A stretch of DNA of 64,000 nt from Thuidium tamariscinum (GCA_947034885.2 OX344749.2:51923682-51987681); one strand, 5' to 3'. Positions 23,644 to 36,869 are shown, counted from the stretch's first letter. Notes: generated by a model not told the origin, from the letters alone. Numbers and translations: made by a program.

Positions 23644-24210
23644 TTAACCCCTACACTTCCAAGTCCATTTTTCTTATAAAAAAGTGCTCAAAATTGACAC
23701 TTTTGTTGCATTCATTCAAAGAACTATATAAAACATTTATTTAAAAATCTAATTGTAGGGTCTTGTCCTACACTTGAATGTCTAAGATCATGTGGTAAAA
23801 ATTTTGTGATTTTTGAGTGCACATATTGAAAGATATTTGCATATAAAGTGGATGATAAAGTTATTTTTCATAAAAATGCTCTAATTGCCTACAAAACAAG
23901 AAGCTTCATAAGTTTTACATCACTAATCTAAATGGAATGAATAAGCTTTCCATTTAGACGAAAAAATAATCTAGGAAGAAAAAAATATTAGAATTTTTTT
24001 CAATTTTGTGTAGATTTTCTTGCTACCTAATCCCCTCCATCTTAAGGTTGTTATGGCATAAGGTTTGTTCTTGGTCCCCAATTGAAAGAAAAATTAGATT
24101 TCTTAAATGTTATTAAGTTTTTCTATTTTATGAGAAAGTTTCAAAAAGTCCCATGAAAAATTAAGCTCATAGGAATTTGTCCAAAGTCCATTTGGAACAC
24201 AATATACAAA
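23644..24210 (+). mobile_element. TTAA-family element, 3'-decayed copy
   Basis: Begins TTAACCCCTACACTTCC. The body follows the same order as the copy at 44,978-45,907, with blocks such as GATCATGTGGTAAAA, AATGGAATGAATAAGC and a Ttaaggttgttatggcat-type segment. The right end is no longer recognisable beyond about 24,210. Confidence 0.65.
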
Positions 24211-26147
24211 CATGTATTTATTTAATAAAAAAATATTTTTTCAATTGGATGCCTAAATCAAAAGTTATGTTGTCCTAAATTTTTTGATAGTTTAGGCAAT
24301 TTGAGAATCTTTTGAGAATCTTTTGCAAAAAACTCATAAACTTTTGAAATTTGGCATGTATGCAATTGACAAAATATGAAATACAATTATTCCCCTCAAA
24401 ATTCTAGTCTTCAAATTACATCCTAAGAAGAATCAAATTTTGTAATCTATATTAGAATAGTTTTAAGAAAAATCTTTTCAACTTGCAATCTTCTAACTTC
24501 AAGTCCTATTATCTTACAATGTATGTAGCCAAAATTCTTGAAAGTTTTCCTTCATATTCCTAATGTTTGTCTTTAATTTTTGACCATTTGCAAAATGACT
24601 AGTGTATTACCAATTTACTTGATGTCTTTGCAATGCAAGGTGATTTAGAATAAGATAGAATCTATATTTGCTTCTAAAATTTTTCATGAGTGAACTTGAC
24701 ATTGTATAATTATAAATGATCAAAATTTTATTTTTGTGTAGAACAAAATTTTACTCTAAGGGCCCAAACTTTGCTAATCCTATTTGGCAAGGATGAAAAG
24801 AAGGTTTTTTTTGTTGACTTCAATTGTTACAATCTTTCAAATCCCACAATCAAATCAGTAAAACTAATTTCTAGACTTTATTGGTGTATGGCAATTACCA
24901 CCAATTCTATACGCATAGGCATAGTAACACTTTTGTTGTTATGCACTCAAAATTTTAATTTATTAATTTTAAAATACCCCCCCCTCCCCTTGGATTTAAG
25001 AAATTATTATTAATTAAAATTAATTCCTTACACTCCCCCCTACTTGTAATTTTTTGAACAAGGTCAACTTGACAATCAATATGGGGTATCACAATCCTAT
25101 ATCCCATGTCCACTTTTGTATTTCAATTTGTACCCATATTCCCGCAAGAAGGACTAGTATCTATACCCTGGTACCATATCTATATTCTGTATTTGTACAA
25201 TATTTTGAATACTTAGGTAGCTTAGATTAAATCTCACAAAAATTAATGCCTTGTAATTTTTTGAGAAATTGATAGCATTTTGGAGGGGAAGCATTTTTAT
25301 TTTAAAAAATCAATAGCCTATGATTTTTGAGAGCAAGGGGGGAGCAACTAATGGCAAACTAGGATGCGTGCCACTTCTTTTGGGGCCATACTTAAACTTC
25401 TTTAGTTTGGTTTTGTATGGTTGAAGTTTAAAGAACTATGTATATGTTTCATGAATCATACTCAAGTGGAATTATAATTTTTCAATCAAAACTGTAATTT
25501 TTGTGAATTTTTGAAGTGATCAATGCTAAATTACAAAACCACATTTAGACTAGGTTCATAAAAAACTCATAAACATCCTATCACCACCTAATCAACAACT
25601 AGATATTCTCTATTTAAAGAGTGACAATAGGTGAAATTTGAGGCCTCCAAAGGGTCGTTTCAAAACTATTCCCAAAATAGTTCCTGAAACAGCCGAGAGT
25701 TGTCAGGCCGATATTTTTGGAAAAAAAATTGGGTCCTAAAATGCAAAAAGAAGTCCAAATTTTAAAAATAAAAATAAAAATGATGTGGCATTGCCCTTGC
25801 TACATGAGATTCCTGTGATTCTGTACTTCATTCCATTCTCAGATTGCGGGAACTTGTAGTCTCTTACACCCTTCAAATTTCTTTTTATGTGCATTACACC
25901 AACTTGTCATAAAATCCCTAATTTCTTCATAGAAAACTTTGATTTTGTCAAAAGGTAGAGGTACCCATAGTGATTACTTAAGCAATTTTAAGGTAGATCA
26001 TAATCAATATGAGGCGAGTGAAATTTTTGCCAAGTAGGAAGATAGGAAATATAGGGATTGCAAGTTTTTTAGAATTTAATTCCCAAAATTGAAATTACTA
26101 TGAGTTTTGGAAGCTAAAAAGTTGTCTAGACTAGTAGCCAATGTTTA
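24211..26147. other. AT-rich intergenic DNA, no gene seen
   Basis: No protein-like ORF. Includes a C-rich run at about 24,976-24,990 and less AT-rich patches near 25,640-25,710 and 25,800-25,870, probably remnants of less decayed repeats. Confidence 0.5.
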
Positions 26148-26400
26148 GACTCTTCCAATTTCAATCATAGACTAAGTTGTTTCTTGTTCACTACTTCCTA
26201 CTTTCTTGTTCACTACTTTGGGACATGTGTCATGATCTTATTGGGTCCAACCTTGAAATGGAAGAAAGAACACATTCCAAGCTTTGGTTGAAAATATATT
26301 TTGGTGTTGGTTGAAAATAGATGCACTTTACAAGTTGGAGGTTGGTCCTTGGTTAAGAATGGGTATGTCTACCTTAAAACCTTTGATTTTGTCATAGAAT
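26148..26400 (+). repeat. Dispersed repeat, decayed copy (partner at 49,384-49,640)
   Basis: Aligns in order with the 49.4-kb copy: GACTCTTCCAATT, CAATCATAGACTAAGT, GGGACATGTGTCATGATCTT and CAACCTTGAAATGGAAGAAA. Where the other copy is GC-rich, this one tends to carry T for C and A for G. Confidence 0.8.
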
Positions 26401-26812
26401 GAAGGGAATTGGAAGGGGGATTTTAGATGGAAATGGAATTTGACCTCACGTCGCTGTTGAAATCTTCTGATTCTTTCCTACTTGTAGACAAGTGATAGAA
26501 ATGATGAGAGCAATCAAAACCATATTTTTTCGACAAAGTGTAAATTTGTTATGAATTTTTGAAGTGTTCCACCCATTATAGTTTCTAGACTACCCAAAAC
26601 CAACTAAAATTGTATCCATAATGGTCATCTTAGTCACCTAATGCGGTCATAATATTTTCTAACACAAAAGGCTTGAAAGAATCACTTCCTACAATGAATT
26701 ACACTAAAGCTGAAAGTTCCTATTGTGGTCACTAATCACCCCATTCCAATTAGCTTAGACATTGATTGTAATCAGAATCTCATACTCTGGAAGAAAACTG
26801 TAAAGAATCTCC

Positions 26813-28690
26813 ACTACAGCGCAAGGTATGCACAAACTAGATATTTTCTAGATCGGGAAACAATTAGTATCTCAGCACATGCAAGATAGAATTCAGAAAA
26901 TAGTCGGGTGTGATCAAATTTATTGAGGAGATGGAGACATGTTGAGTTTTAGCTAAGCCCTAAAAGGGTGTTTGATTGTACTTTTGACCCTAATATTGAG
27001 GTACAAACCCTTGTTGACCGTCCAATTTCAATTTTAACAAAAAAAAGTGAGATGCTTACAAGCAATTCCACATACAAAAATGAAACTTTTTTTGTTCCAA
27101 AAAAGATGAAAAATGAAATCCATCTTGGCTTGAATTTTCAATTGAGTAATAAAGCTCACTACATCCTCTTGGAGTGGAGGGAGGTGTTCCAATCCATGTG
27201 AGACAAAAGAGAGTATAAACTTGAAGGAGTTTCCTTCAAGTTCATACTCCCTTTTGTCCTATATGGATTGGAACACCTTCCTCTACCTCTAAGAGGAGCT
27301 CGACTTCTCATGGAAATTCATGCTTTCTTATATACGCATGAAGTGGATGTAAGAAGAAGTGAGCTTGTATTGGAGCAAGGCTCCTTATATCCCCATAGAA
27401 TGGACGGAGGTGCCCCAATCCATGTGGGATATAAAGATTTGAATTGAACTAGTTTGAACTAGGAATTCAAATTTTGAATTTTGAATTTTGAATTCCTAGT
27501 TCAAATTTTTATATCCTACATGGATTGAGGCACCTCCCTCCATCCCATGGGGATATAAGGAGCCTTCTTCCATTGCAAATTCAAATTATTTTGAAATCTC
27601 CTTAAGCAAAGAGAGTGAGACATCAAAGAATTAAAAAAATAATGTTTTTGAGTTCAAATTTAAGGTAAAATAAACTGAAAACCTTGATAAAAAAATTCAT
27701 TTTTAGAAGGTTGCTTACACTATTCAATTAGACTATCTCCACTACATGGCTCAAAATTTGGCTCATAATGAGGCCCTTTCCAAAGCTCTCTAACTTAGGC
27801 TAGAACTCAAGAAGTCTAGTAGTCATCTGCCCCACTATTGAATAGTGCAAGTACCCGTCTAAAAGGGAATTTTTTTTATCAAGATTTCCAATTTAGTTTT
27901 CCTTAAATTTGAACCCAAATACATTGGTTTTTTTATTCTTTGAGGTCTCACTCTTTTTGCTTGAGGAGATCTCAAAATATTTTGAGTTTGCAATGGAATA
28001 AGGCTCTTTATATCCCCATGGGGTGGAGAAAGGTCCCCCAATTCATGTAGGATATAAGGATTGGAACTAGTTGGAACTAGTTGGAATTCAAAATTAGGAA
28101 ACTAGTTCTAATTTGAAAAATCTAAGAAGATAAGTGTCTTCCATCTACTTGATGTAGATGTAAAAAGGCATGAATTTCTAGAAATACTAGAGCTCACTAT
28201 ATTCTCTTGGGTGGAGGGAGGTGTCTCAATACATGTGGGACAAAGGGAAGTGTGAACTTGAAGGAATTCCTTCATGTCCCACATGCATTGAGACACCTCC
28301 CTCCATCCAAGAGGATATAGTGAGTTCTACTCATGGAAAATTCAAACTAAGATGAATTTTATTTTTATCTGTTTAGGAACAAGAAAAGTCTCAATTTTTG
28401 GAATTGCTTGTAAACATTCCATTTCTAAAAATTAAAAAAATAAAAATTGGGATGGTTTTCAATAGTTTTGTACCTTGATATCGGGACAAAAGTACAATCA
28501 ACCTTCCCTTCGAGGCCATGATCAAGTCTTAGTATTTTTCCATCTCCTTAATAAATTTGGTTGTGGACGCTCTTTTCCTAAACCCTATTTTGTATGTGGT
28601 AGTGTACTCATTGTTGTTGAACTCGGCCAAATACCCAATTTTTTTCTTGTCTTGCATTGCAATGGAGATACTCTAATGGGCCTTGTAATG
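26813..28690. mobile_element. Giant imperfect palindrome with nested hairpins, about 1.9 kb
   Basis: The left arm (about 26,813-27,733) reappears in reverse complement from about 28,690 back to 27,835. The loop is about 100 bp. Matching points from outside in: AATCTCCACTACA/TATCTCCATTGCA, TTTGATTGTACTTTTG/GTTGATTGTACTTTTG, TTACAAGCAATTCC, CATCTTGGCTTGAATTTT, then the AAATTTAAGG and GTGAGAC blocks near the centre. Each arm also contains its own hairpins at about 27,150-27,305, 27,368-27,577 and 28,190-28,335. Their arms share GGAGGGAGGTG and a CATGTGGGA motif. The right arm has lost half of one hairpin (27,985-28,085). No coding potential and no clear target duplication. Confidence 0.8.
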
Positions 28691-29616
28691 GGTTCATTCC
28701 TAAGAGTCCATAATGAGTAAAAAGTCCATAATGGGCTATTTTACTTTAGGCTTCACAATATTGATTGAACAAATAGTCAAGTGCTATACATGTTGGACTA
28801 ATCAAGTTTGTTTTGTGCACTCTTTTTAATTTGCATGGCAAACTAATAGTTATGGTGATATTTCTGTTGTCCTTTGTTCTATGCTTACATGAGGGACTAA
28901 GGCAGCCCATTCAAGTTGTTTGCAATTTGTTCGTCTAGTCCGTCACTTGAATGTCCTTCCAACGTTATCTGCATGTCAAGCCAGCAAAACTACCTCCATT
29001 ATTAAGAGCATCCCCATGCGTCTTGCGTATCGGATGACTTCCTAATAAAGGTTGGCAAAATTGCTCTACTCATTTGGCAAAACAAATGGTTGATTTAGCA
29101 ATCAATTGGCAAAACAAGAGATGGTTGGCAAAAAGGGATCGTTGTGTCAGCTTGCTCACAACTTGTATAATATAATGAGACAATTGCACTTAAGTGTTTT
29201 TACGATATGAGTTGAAAGTGTTCGCACTTCATACAACACTTCCCCAATGCTGGCGTGGTTGAAGTTCAGCATGGTTGAAGTTCATTCAGAGTTGAGCCCC
29301 CAATTCTAAACATTTTTAATCAACATTAGCTTGTTAATAGTGAATAGGTGGGGCATAGCTCACCACCTAGCTTGCAAAGTAGATGGCTTTGCATTTTGCA
29401 AGCCAAAAATCCATTTCATTTTGCAAGGCAGGTGGTGATGGTCCAATAAATCTAACTTATCGAGTAGGAGGGCGAAGGAAGGAATATAACTAAAGCGAGA
29501 GATGAAGGCAATAAGGAAAGGGCCAGTCAGATCCCTCATGAGTATGGGCTCAAGGGCTTTCATGGACAGGGCTTTGTAGATAGGATGGAAAAATCCTTTG
29601 GTAAATTAGGCAGGAG
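28691..29616. other. Intergenic DNA, no gene seen
   Basis: No convincing ORF. Short repeated TTGGCAAAA blocks lie at about 29,050-29,135. Composition rises gradually towards the next gene. Confidence 0.45.
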
Positions 29617-29880
29617 TGCAAGACGTTAAATCCTCCAATGAAGTGGGTCCAACAAGGTGGATTGACCTTAGAAGAAAACGCAAGAATTTTTTATTTTTTG
29701 CAAAGAATTTTTTTTTGCAATTCTCAATTCCTATTTGCATTATCAAACTTCTGTTAGTCGGAGAGGTTTAGAACATACCCTAGACATGACAGAAAATAGG
29801 AGCTTTTGTTTCACTTTGACCCGAGAACCCAATCCACCCTGCTAGGCCCACTTCGTTGGTAGGAACACAACGTCTTGCGT
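29617..29880. repeat. Inverted repeat element upstream of the E3 ligase gene
   Basis: Arms at about 29,617-29,665 and 29,827-29,880 share GCAAGACGTT, GAAGTGGG and GGTGGATTG in inverted order around an AT-rich spacer. The layout and some wording (CCCTGCTRGGCCCA, and a spacer with ATTTTTTATTTTT) resemble the element at 10,555-10,990. Confidence 0.6.
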
Positions 29881-30239
29881 AAGTTACAGTGGAAACACCC
29901 AAAACCGTCCAAATAAGGAATTCAGCATAGTTGGAGGCAGTGTTTTCTAAAACTAATATTTTTCCAATATTAGCGAGTGAAAATCACAAATATTAAAAAA
30001 ATAAATAAAATTTGGAATTAGTATGTAATTTTTATAAATTTCCAAAGTGTTGGCTCCCAAGACCACTGGAACCGTCCTATAGGTGTACCTTTAATTGAAC
30101 ACTTGTTGAAATCAGTTGTCAGTGAATGAAAACTATACATTTGTCTTACAACTGCATCAGCAATTTAGAATTAAACATTTGTTGAACGCTTTAATGAATG
30201 CTTACGGACAGATTTAGTGGTACTCTAGGGTCCAGGAAT

Positions 30240-32878
30240 AGGTCCAGGGACGGAAATGGGTGTTTCTCCCTTAGTAGCCGGGCGGGGTGCAAGGAAAACG
30301 GGAGTGGGGCCAGGTCGCCCATGCCTGTCTTGAGCTCACGAACTCACTGAAACTTACGGGCAGGGCAGGGGAGGTGAGGCCTGGCGCCATATTGGAGGAG
30401 CGCTTCCGTTCGCTGACCCACGGCAATCGACTGACAGCACCATTCATTTGGGGTGACCACGCCTTCAAGGCCCCTACGGTAAGCGGAAGCGGAAGCGGAA
30501 GCTTAGCCTCGTCCACCCACCGACCCTGCCTGGCTTTCATTTGCAGCCAGGCTTCTCTTCTCCTGGCGACCCGATTAGAGTGAAGGGAATTAAGTTAATT
30601 AGGGTTTTCGCCATCGCCATCGCCATCGCTCCTCTTCGGGCTCTCTTCGTGGCGGGGGCTCTGTCGACCTTACTCATTCCTGCCCTCCTGCTATTTCCGC
30701 TTCCTTGTCGCTCGTCCATCACCACGCCACCATGTCAGTGCGCGCTTCTCCTCTCCATCGTCTGATGTGGCCACGTCTCCCGCCCTAAGCTTAGCCCAGG
30801 TACGGCATGCCATTCGCTCGTGCTCGCCGTTCTCTCTATCCAAGCTTACCTTACCTCACCTCACCTTACTCGATGCTCTTCTCTTCCTTCGAAAAGGAGC
30901 TTAGCTCCTCCAATTGTGCATCCTTGTCTTCTGTCTGCTCTGGCCTTTCGCTTCTCCAGCTCCGTGCTGCGTGTTGGCTTCGCTCTCATTCGTGCTAGGG
31001 TTTTCTTTTCACAGGTAGTCTCTCTCCATGTACCGGATGGCCTGCCACGCTATTTGTCCTTCTCGCCTTCGCGTCAATCCTTTACCTGGTGAGGATCGAC
31101 GTATGCCTTGCAGCAATCTTGCCCTCCTTTTCCTGGGGCTGGGGTTGTTCTCGTTCGGTTATGCGATCGTTGGATACCAGTGCGAATGACTTGGAATCGA
31201 TGGTCGTTGTGGAGGAAGTTGAGTCAAGTAGGCGGAGGTTTCATAACTACTGCATTCGAGCACTAGCTTCAGAACCTAAAGAGCTGCAGTATTACAGGGA
31301 TGGTTGAGGCCTTGTGCCTTGAGTTGTAGGGACGGTGTCGTAGTCACGTGTTATAATCAACGAGATGGACGTTTGAAACGAAGTTCTTCTCAATTGAGAA
31401 CACTTTCTCCTTACGTGAGGTCAAATTTATGAGTAGTAGTTGAGATCGGGTTTAGGGTGTTTGAGGATCTGTTGGATTCATTTTCGCTACTTGATATCAG
31501 TAGAATTCCTTGATGATTAGGTGCTCTTAAGCATCTAATCGCTAGCTGCCCTGTTTTTTTAATCTGCAATTCTTTGTGAGAGTGGCATCGTGAACCGGGA
31601 ACCACTTACTAATGTCATTTGTAAGTCATTATAAGGTAAACCAGGTTATGACAGGCAAACCACCCATCACCACCCCATAACCTAGGGATTGACCATTACA
31701 GTCTTTCATCTAATTTTGACAGAATTTTTTCATCAAAGACATTTGGGTTACATTAGTTTGGTTGGGTTAGTGGCAACAATTAATGGCTTGGATGATGGTG
31801 ATGGATTGATTAGTGACTGCAATAGCAACTTCCACTTTTCAAGTCTAAATTCGTGAGAGGAAGTGATTTTTTAGGATATGTTACGAAATATTGTGACTGC
31901 TTCAGGTGATTAAGATGATCATTAGAAAACTGATACACTTTTTGTTGGTTTTGGATTGTCTAGAGATTCTTTTGGGTCAATTGGGCAGCTCACTTCAAAA
32001 ATTCATAATAAATTCTTTCTTTGTAAGAAAATAAAATTTCAATTGCTCTCTCCATATCTCATATTTTTCTTTGTATGGATTTTTTTCCAGATTTTAAGTT
32101 TCAGCTATGCCGAAAGGGCAAACCAGTCACTCTGGCTGTCATAGGCTGGTTTACCTCACTTGCGATAAAAAATGATCATGTTATTGCTATTAATGAACGT
32201 TTGGTGTACTGTTTCATCACTCTTTCAACTAGTTTTGGAATTTTTTTTGTATTTAATGCGAGCTACTACACAGGCATTCTTATTTTGAAGAAGTGACCTG
32301 TGTCCGTGTGATACATGATTTACTTCCTTGCTGTTGTCAGTCACAGTGACTCATTTCGTTGTGATGGAATCCTTGCAGTTCATGTCCCAGGGCATGTTTT
32401 GATTTCAAACGGGGCTTCTGGAAGCGGGTGGAAAGCTCACAGTTCAAGTGTGTCGAGAAACCTTCAGCATCACTCTTTTCACGTTGCACTGCTCCAGACG
32501 GGTCTTGCGTGTACCCGTTCTGTTAAATATTGCGCATTCGTCTCCCCAGATGTGTGATAGAGTTCTCCAGTCTTGATTGCCTCATTACTTCTCAATCCAT
32601 CTGAGCCTACTAGATGCCATCCTGCTCGGTAAACTTGTGCCTCAGCAGTGACTGATAACCTATTGAATCATTGTCTTTTCGACGCCGTGCTATAATTTGT
32701 GTTTGGGGATTGGAGGTTGATTATTGTAGGTTTAGGTTATAAGAGTTTGCACACTAAGTTGCATTCACTTCTCCTGAATACTTCCAATCTCTGTTCTTGT
32801 CCAAGGTTATAGTTGTAACACTTGTCATTAGCTTGGAGTCGCTTTTCTACAGTTTCAGTACACCCGAGTTGAATACCG
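30240..32878 (+). promoter_or_regulatory. Promoter, 5' UTR and probable 5' UTR intron of the E3 ligase gene
   Basis: GC-rich from about 30.25 kb, with simple repeats AGCGGA (about 30,483-30,502) and GCCATC (about 30,608-30,629), which are frequent in plant 5' UTRs. A donor CACAG|GTAGTC at 31,014/31,015 and an acceptor TTTCAG at 32,858, 20 bp before the start codon, would give an intron of about 1.8 kb. ORFs in this stretch (for example 31,089-31,307) resemble nothing known. Transcription start not determined. Confidence 0.45.
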
Positions 32879-35800
32879 ATGGGGTTTGGGTACGGGCCAG
32901 TGGTGGCTTTGTACACCGCTTTGAGCTTAGGAGGAATTGCTTGGAAACTCAATTCAGCATGGTGGATCACTAATGACAATGATTATCTGGGATTGGATTC
33001 CGTTGAAGCTGCTCGCACACTTCAGACACTTCTTCAATCATCGGTAGTGTTGGCTTTACTGGGGAACCTTGTGGTCAACTTTTTCCTGTTGATAACGCTT
33101 TCAATGAAGGTCCACTTTCACCCCATTTGCCTTTCAAATTGTTTTTACAGCTGATTCTTTCTCTTTGAAAGTTTATTGACCAAGCTCTCATGTGGATAAC
33201 GATCATTAATCGGGGATTTTGCACTACTTCAAGTGATGAAGATGTCAGATTTACGAGGATACAATCTCATGTACACTTAATTCTTTCCAACCACAGATAT
33301 TAGTTGGAGCTGAGGTGGTGTGCATGTGCAGACTATCTTCTTTGGTCAGCTGTCGCTTGTTGAGACACAGAAGGTGGTAGAGCGACTCATTAACTATGTA
33401 TTGTTTAAGGTGAATACTCTTGAAATTCTCGGAGATTCGTGATGTTGCTGTGTTCTGTGACCAGGAAAGGCATATCTGGCCATAAGTGTACGTCTGAAAG
33501 AGATTACTGTTCCATTGATTTAGAAATAGAGGAAAGTTGTCATAGTAGATGGAAGATTACCTCCTCATATGGTTGGTCCTGGGGTGATGACAGGGCCTGT
33601 TCTTGACATGGGTTGTGAGACCAGAAATGATGCAGATTGCCGTCTGGCTGGCATGGTTTTCCGTCTTGGGTTTTTTGAAGGTGCGTTATTCACGTGCAAT
33701 TTGAAATATTGATTACTAGAGCGGAATATTTTCTTACTTTATGCTCACTGCTGACCTAGGATGCCTTTTCTTTACGTGGCACTGCCTTTTTGCTGATTTT
33801 CCCCTTTCTTTTGTATGAATGATCTAGGATATTACGTTACTTCTCCATAGCTTCGTATAAATTTTATGGTGCAATTTAGATATTGATTGGTAATCTGGGA
33901 ACAGATGTTCCAAGGTCTGGCAAGGGATCGATTGGAGCGCTTGAATGCATCTCCTTCTGCGACAATGTTCTCCCACCTGAGAGTCTATGCGGTTCTTTTG
34001 TTTGTTCTTCTATTCGACTTGTTCTGGTGAGTCAGTTTCTTTGTGCAACTTCAATTATTGTTTGTTTGAATATTATCTGACATGTATTTTGAGATGTTGA
34101 TCGGTCTCACATTAAAAAAATGTACTTTGTGGTGGTGCAAATCCGTTTCTAGTTTCAACGAGGGATTTTTGAAGTGACTGCATGGATTTATGGGTCTATT
34201 TCAGTATCAAGTTATTCTGATCTGTATTTCTTACACTGGACCTGGCTGTTGGTGCAGGATGCAGCTCTGTATGCTATTATTCAAAGACACTGGCACCAGC
34301 ACCTTCTTGTTACTTTTGTTTGAGCCTCTCAGTATAGCATTTGACACTCTTCAGGTGAAATTATCCTCATCATCGGTGCAAGTGCTTAATGGCCTCCTGT
34401 ATATTATTATGAAACTGAGAATTACTGCAGAGTTTTGGTTAGTGTGATTTGTCAATTCCTTACTTTCTTGCTTGTTTCACTGCAGGCAATCATTGTTCAC
34501 GGTATGCAACTATTGGATACTTGGCAACGGCAAAATCTTGACAGTTCAGCCCATGATATAAGTTTACAGCCTTCTGAGCGGTCTGCTGCAGGTGTGTTCA
34601 AATCTCTGTATCTAAGAATTGGGGTTTATATTGTAATTTCTCTGAGATCAAGCTTCCTGGAGTTTTAAACAAGAGCCCTAAATATTGATAATTACAACAG
34701 GATAGTACAGGGTAATTAACCGGAAAGAATGATTTGGATAAGCGTATGTCTTGTGTAGGTGCGGCTTGGGAGTGGCGTGGGACTGTTGTACGAAATTGCA
34801 GTTTTGTTATGGATATTGTGAGCTTGTTGCTGGCTTTGGGCCATTGTGTACATATCTGGTGGCTACGAGGTCTTGCTTTCCAAGTGGTTGATGCTATCCT
34901 TTTTCTCAACTTGCGGGTAGGTTGTCATACCAATTCGCTAAAATCCGGCATGTTCTGAAGATAGTTGTATAGTTCGTGCCTTTGATCTACTGCACAGAAT
35001 ATTGAATGTGGTTTTGTGTGCGTTTTTTTAATCGTATATCACTCAGTGGAGATCATGCGATTTGATGTATGCCTCGAGTAGCATGTGGCTGCTAGGCATT
35101 CTTAGTGAATCCATAATCTGCTGAACAGGATGAAGAAATCATCTTTCGGACCATTTATTACATCGTTGTGGTGGTAGCGATATGGGAACATGTTATTCAT
35201 CATATTATTTATATTGCAGGCGTTACTAAGCGCTATTTCAAAAAGGATAAAAGGTTTCATGCGTCTTCGTACAGCCATGATCACTTTGCAGGGTGCGCTT
35301 CCTGATGCAACGCAAGATGAGCTTCTAGCATATGAAGACGATTGCGCAATTTGCAAGGTTTGTTATTCACCTGTCTAAGACGTATGAATTGCACAGAATG
35401 CAGACATTTTTGAAAGTAAGGTGGTATTTTTTTAATATTTTAATGATTTTTATTTTCTTAATCGGCTCTTCTGAATTGGCAGGAGCCCATGGCTAGGGCA
35501 AAACGTCTTCCTTGTTCTCATCTCTTTCATCTCGCATGCTTGAGATCCTGGTAAATTGCTATTTCCACATCGTTTGCTGCATTCTTGAGAAACTTGTAGT
35601 ACAGCCTTGATGCCTGGCCACTGTTGCAAGATATCACAATTCTGCCCATCACTATTTTAGATATATAGTTACTGTTTTGGATAAGGTTGTGATTTACTAG
35701 CCGTTTTGGTGGAAGTCACGTTTGAGATAAGAAATTTTGTGGATGGTGTTGATGAAATGTTTGTATGCGTAGGGGATTTTCTTGCCTGTGGCTAGCCCCA

Positions 35801-36869
35801 CTGATCGGGTTGTTGAGGTTTTGAACTGTTTCTTGGAGAAGTGATCTCAATTGTGAGAATAAATTAAATTGTGCAGGTTAGATCAAGGACTAGCAGAAAC
35901 ATATTCCTGTCCAACCTGTCGTAGACCGCTCTTTATGAGTGGATCACGGACTGCAACACATAATTTGCAGCGCCCGGTGGATGTACCCACTGCAACTCCT
36001 GGTACAGATGAAACTGAGACACAGGCTCCACAATTACAAGATTTGGGACAATTGCCATCACCACCTCTTACCAACGCAGCTACTTCTCCTGCTCCACATT
36101 GGAATGCCCCTGTCACCAGCACGTGGACGTGAGTCGCCGTTGCCTAAGTAGTGCTCGTTTTTAGTTAAGTATGCCTGTTAACAAACAGCGGCCTGTCCCT
36201 AATTGGAAAGACTTTTCAATATAATGTCATGCATGATTCATCAGATTTGCGCATTTTGGGTAAGCTGATGCAGATGTTTTCTGGGGGCATTCGCATTGTT
36301 GATGTGTGCTTGCATCGTGGTTACAGGGGCACATCTGAAGAGGTAGTTCCGGTTGGAGCAGCTATTGAGGAAGCGAATGTGGCAACAGATGCTCAGAATG
36401 CAGGGGGTGGACTGGGTCGCTTTCACTTAATGATGAGACAGCTGTCGGGGTCAGGGTCAGGGTCCGGACATGGGCATGGTCTCGCAGAGCAGGGCAGTTG
36501 GACTTGGTGGCCATTCGGAGGGGAGAGTAGTATACAGTCAAGTAGGCGCAATAGACGTGAAGCGGTTGGTGGTTTTCGTTTGCGCAATAATGCGACTGGG
36601 TTGGGTACGAGAGCGGATACAAGAATTTCAGCAATGGTTGCCATGGTTCGTGAGGTTCTTCCACACGTCCCGGATGAGCTTATTGCACAGGTATGTTGCA
36701 CATGTGCTTTAGTCAGTTCTTACTTACATCCGACAGTTGGGTCCCTGGTCCGAAATGAGTAGCGAAACCTTCACAGAAAAGTGTCCGAACCTCACTCATT
36801 TTCCGTTTGAGAATGCAGGACTTGCAGCGAACGAATTCTGTGACAGCCACTGTCAATAACCTTCTATAG
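32879..36869 (+). CDS. RIN2/3: RIN2/RIN3-type membrane RING-H2 and CUE ubiquitin ligase (gp78/AMFR-like), 13 coding exons
   Basis: Exons: 32,879-33,109; 33,332-33,409; 33,594-33,680; 33,905-34,026; 34,258-34,354; 34,486-34,591; 34,759-34,916; 35,220-35,357; 35,483-35,550; 35,877-36,128; 36,245-36,259; 36,327-36,690; 36,819-36,869. They join in frame to 588 aa, close to the Arabidopsis RIN2 length. The N-terminal half carries several transmembrane helices. The RING-H2 has Cys335, Cys338, Cys350, His352, His355, Cys358, Cys373 and Cys376 all present. A Gly-Ser-His-rich linker follows, then a C-terminal CUE domain (about 547-588) that ends at the stop. The family transfers ubiquitin at the ER or plasma membrane: gp78 acts in ER-associated degradation, and Arabidopsis RIN2/RIN3 interact with the immune receptor RPM1. 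All introns are GT-AG. The 15-nt exon is inferred. The role in this species is inferred from family only. Confidence 0.93.
36245..36259 (+). other. RIN2/3: Probable 15-nt microexon of the E3 ligase
   Basis: ATTTGCGCATTTTGG is bounded by CATCAG and GTAAGC. Included, it adds five residues and keeps frame (TFAHFGGTS across the junctions). The neighbouring exons also join in frame without it, so it could be optional. The inserted FAHFGG resembles the FHFDGS segment following the RING in animal gp78, which favours inclusion. Confidence 0.6.

Noticed and set aside
28999..29140. Possible PIF/Harbinger-type end (AGAGCATCCCCATG)
   Set aside because: No matching opposite end or 3-bp duplication could be found.
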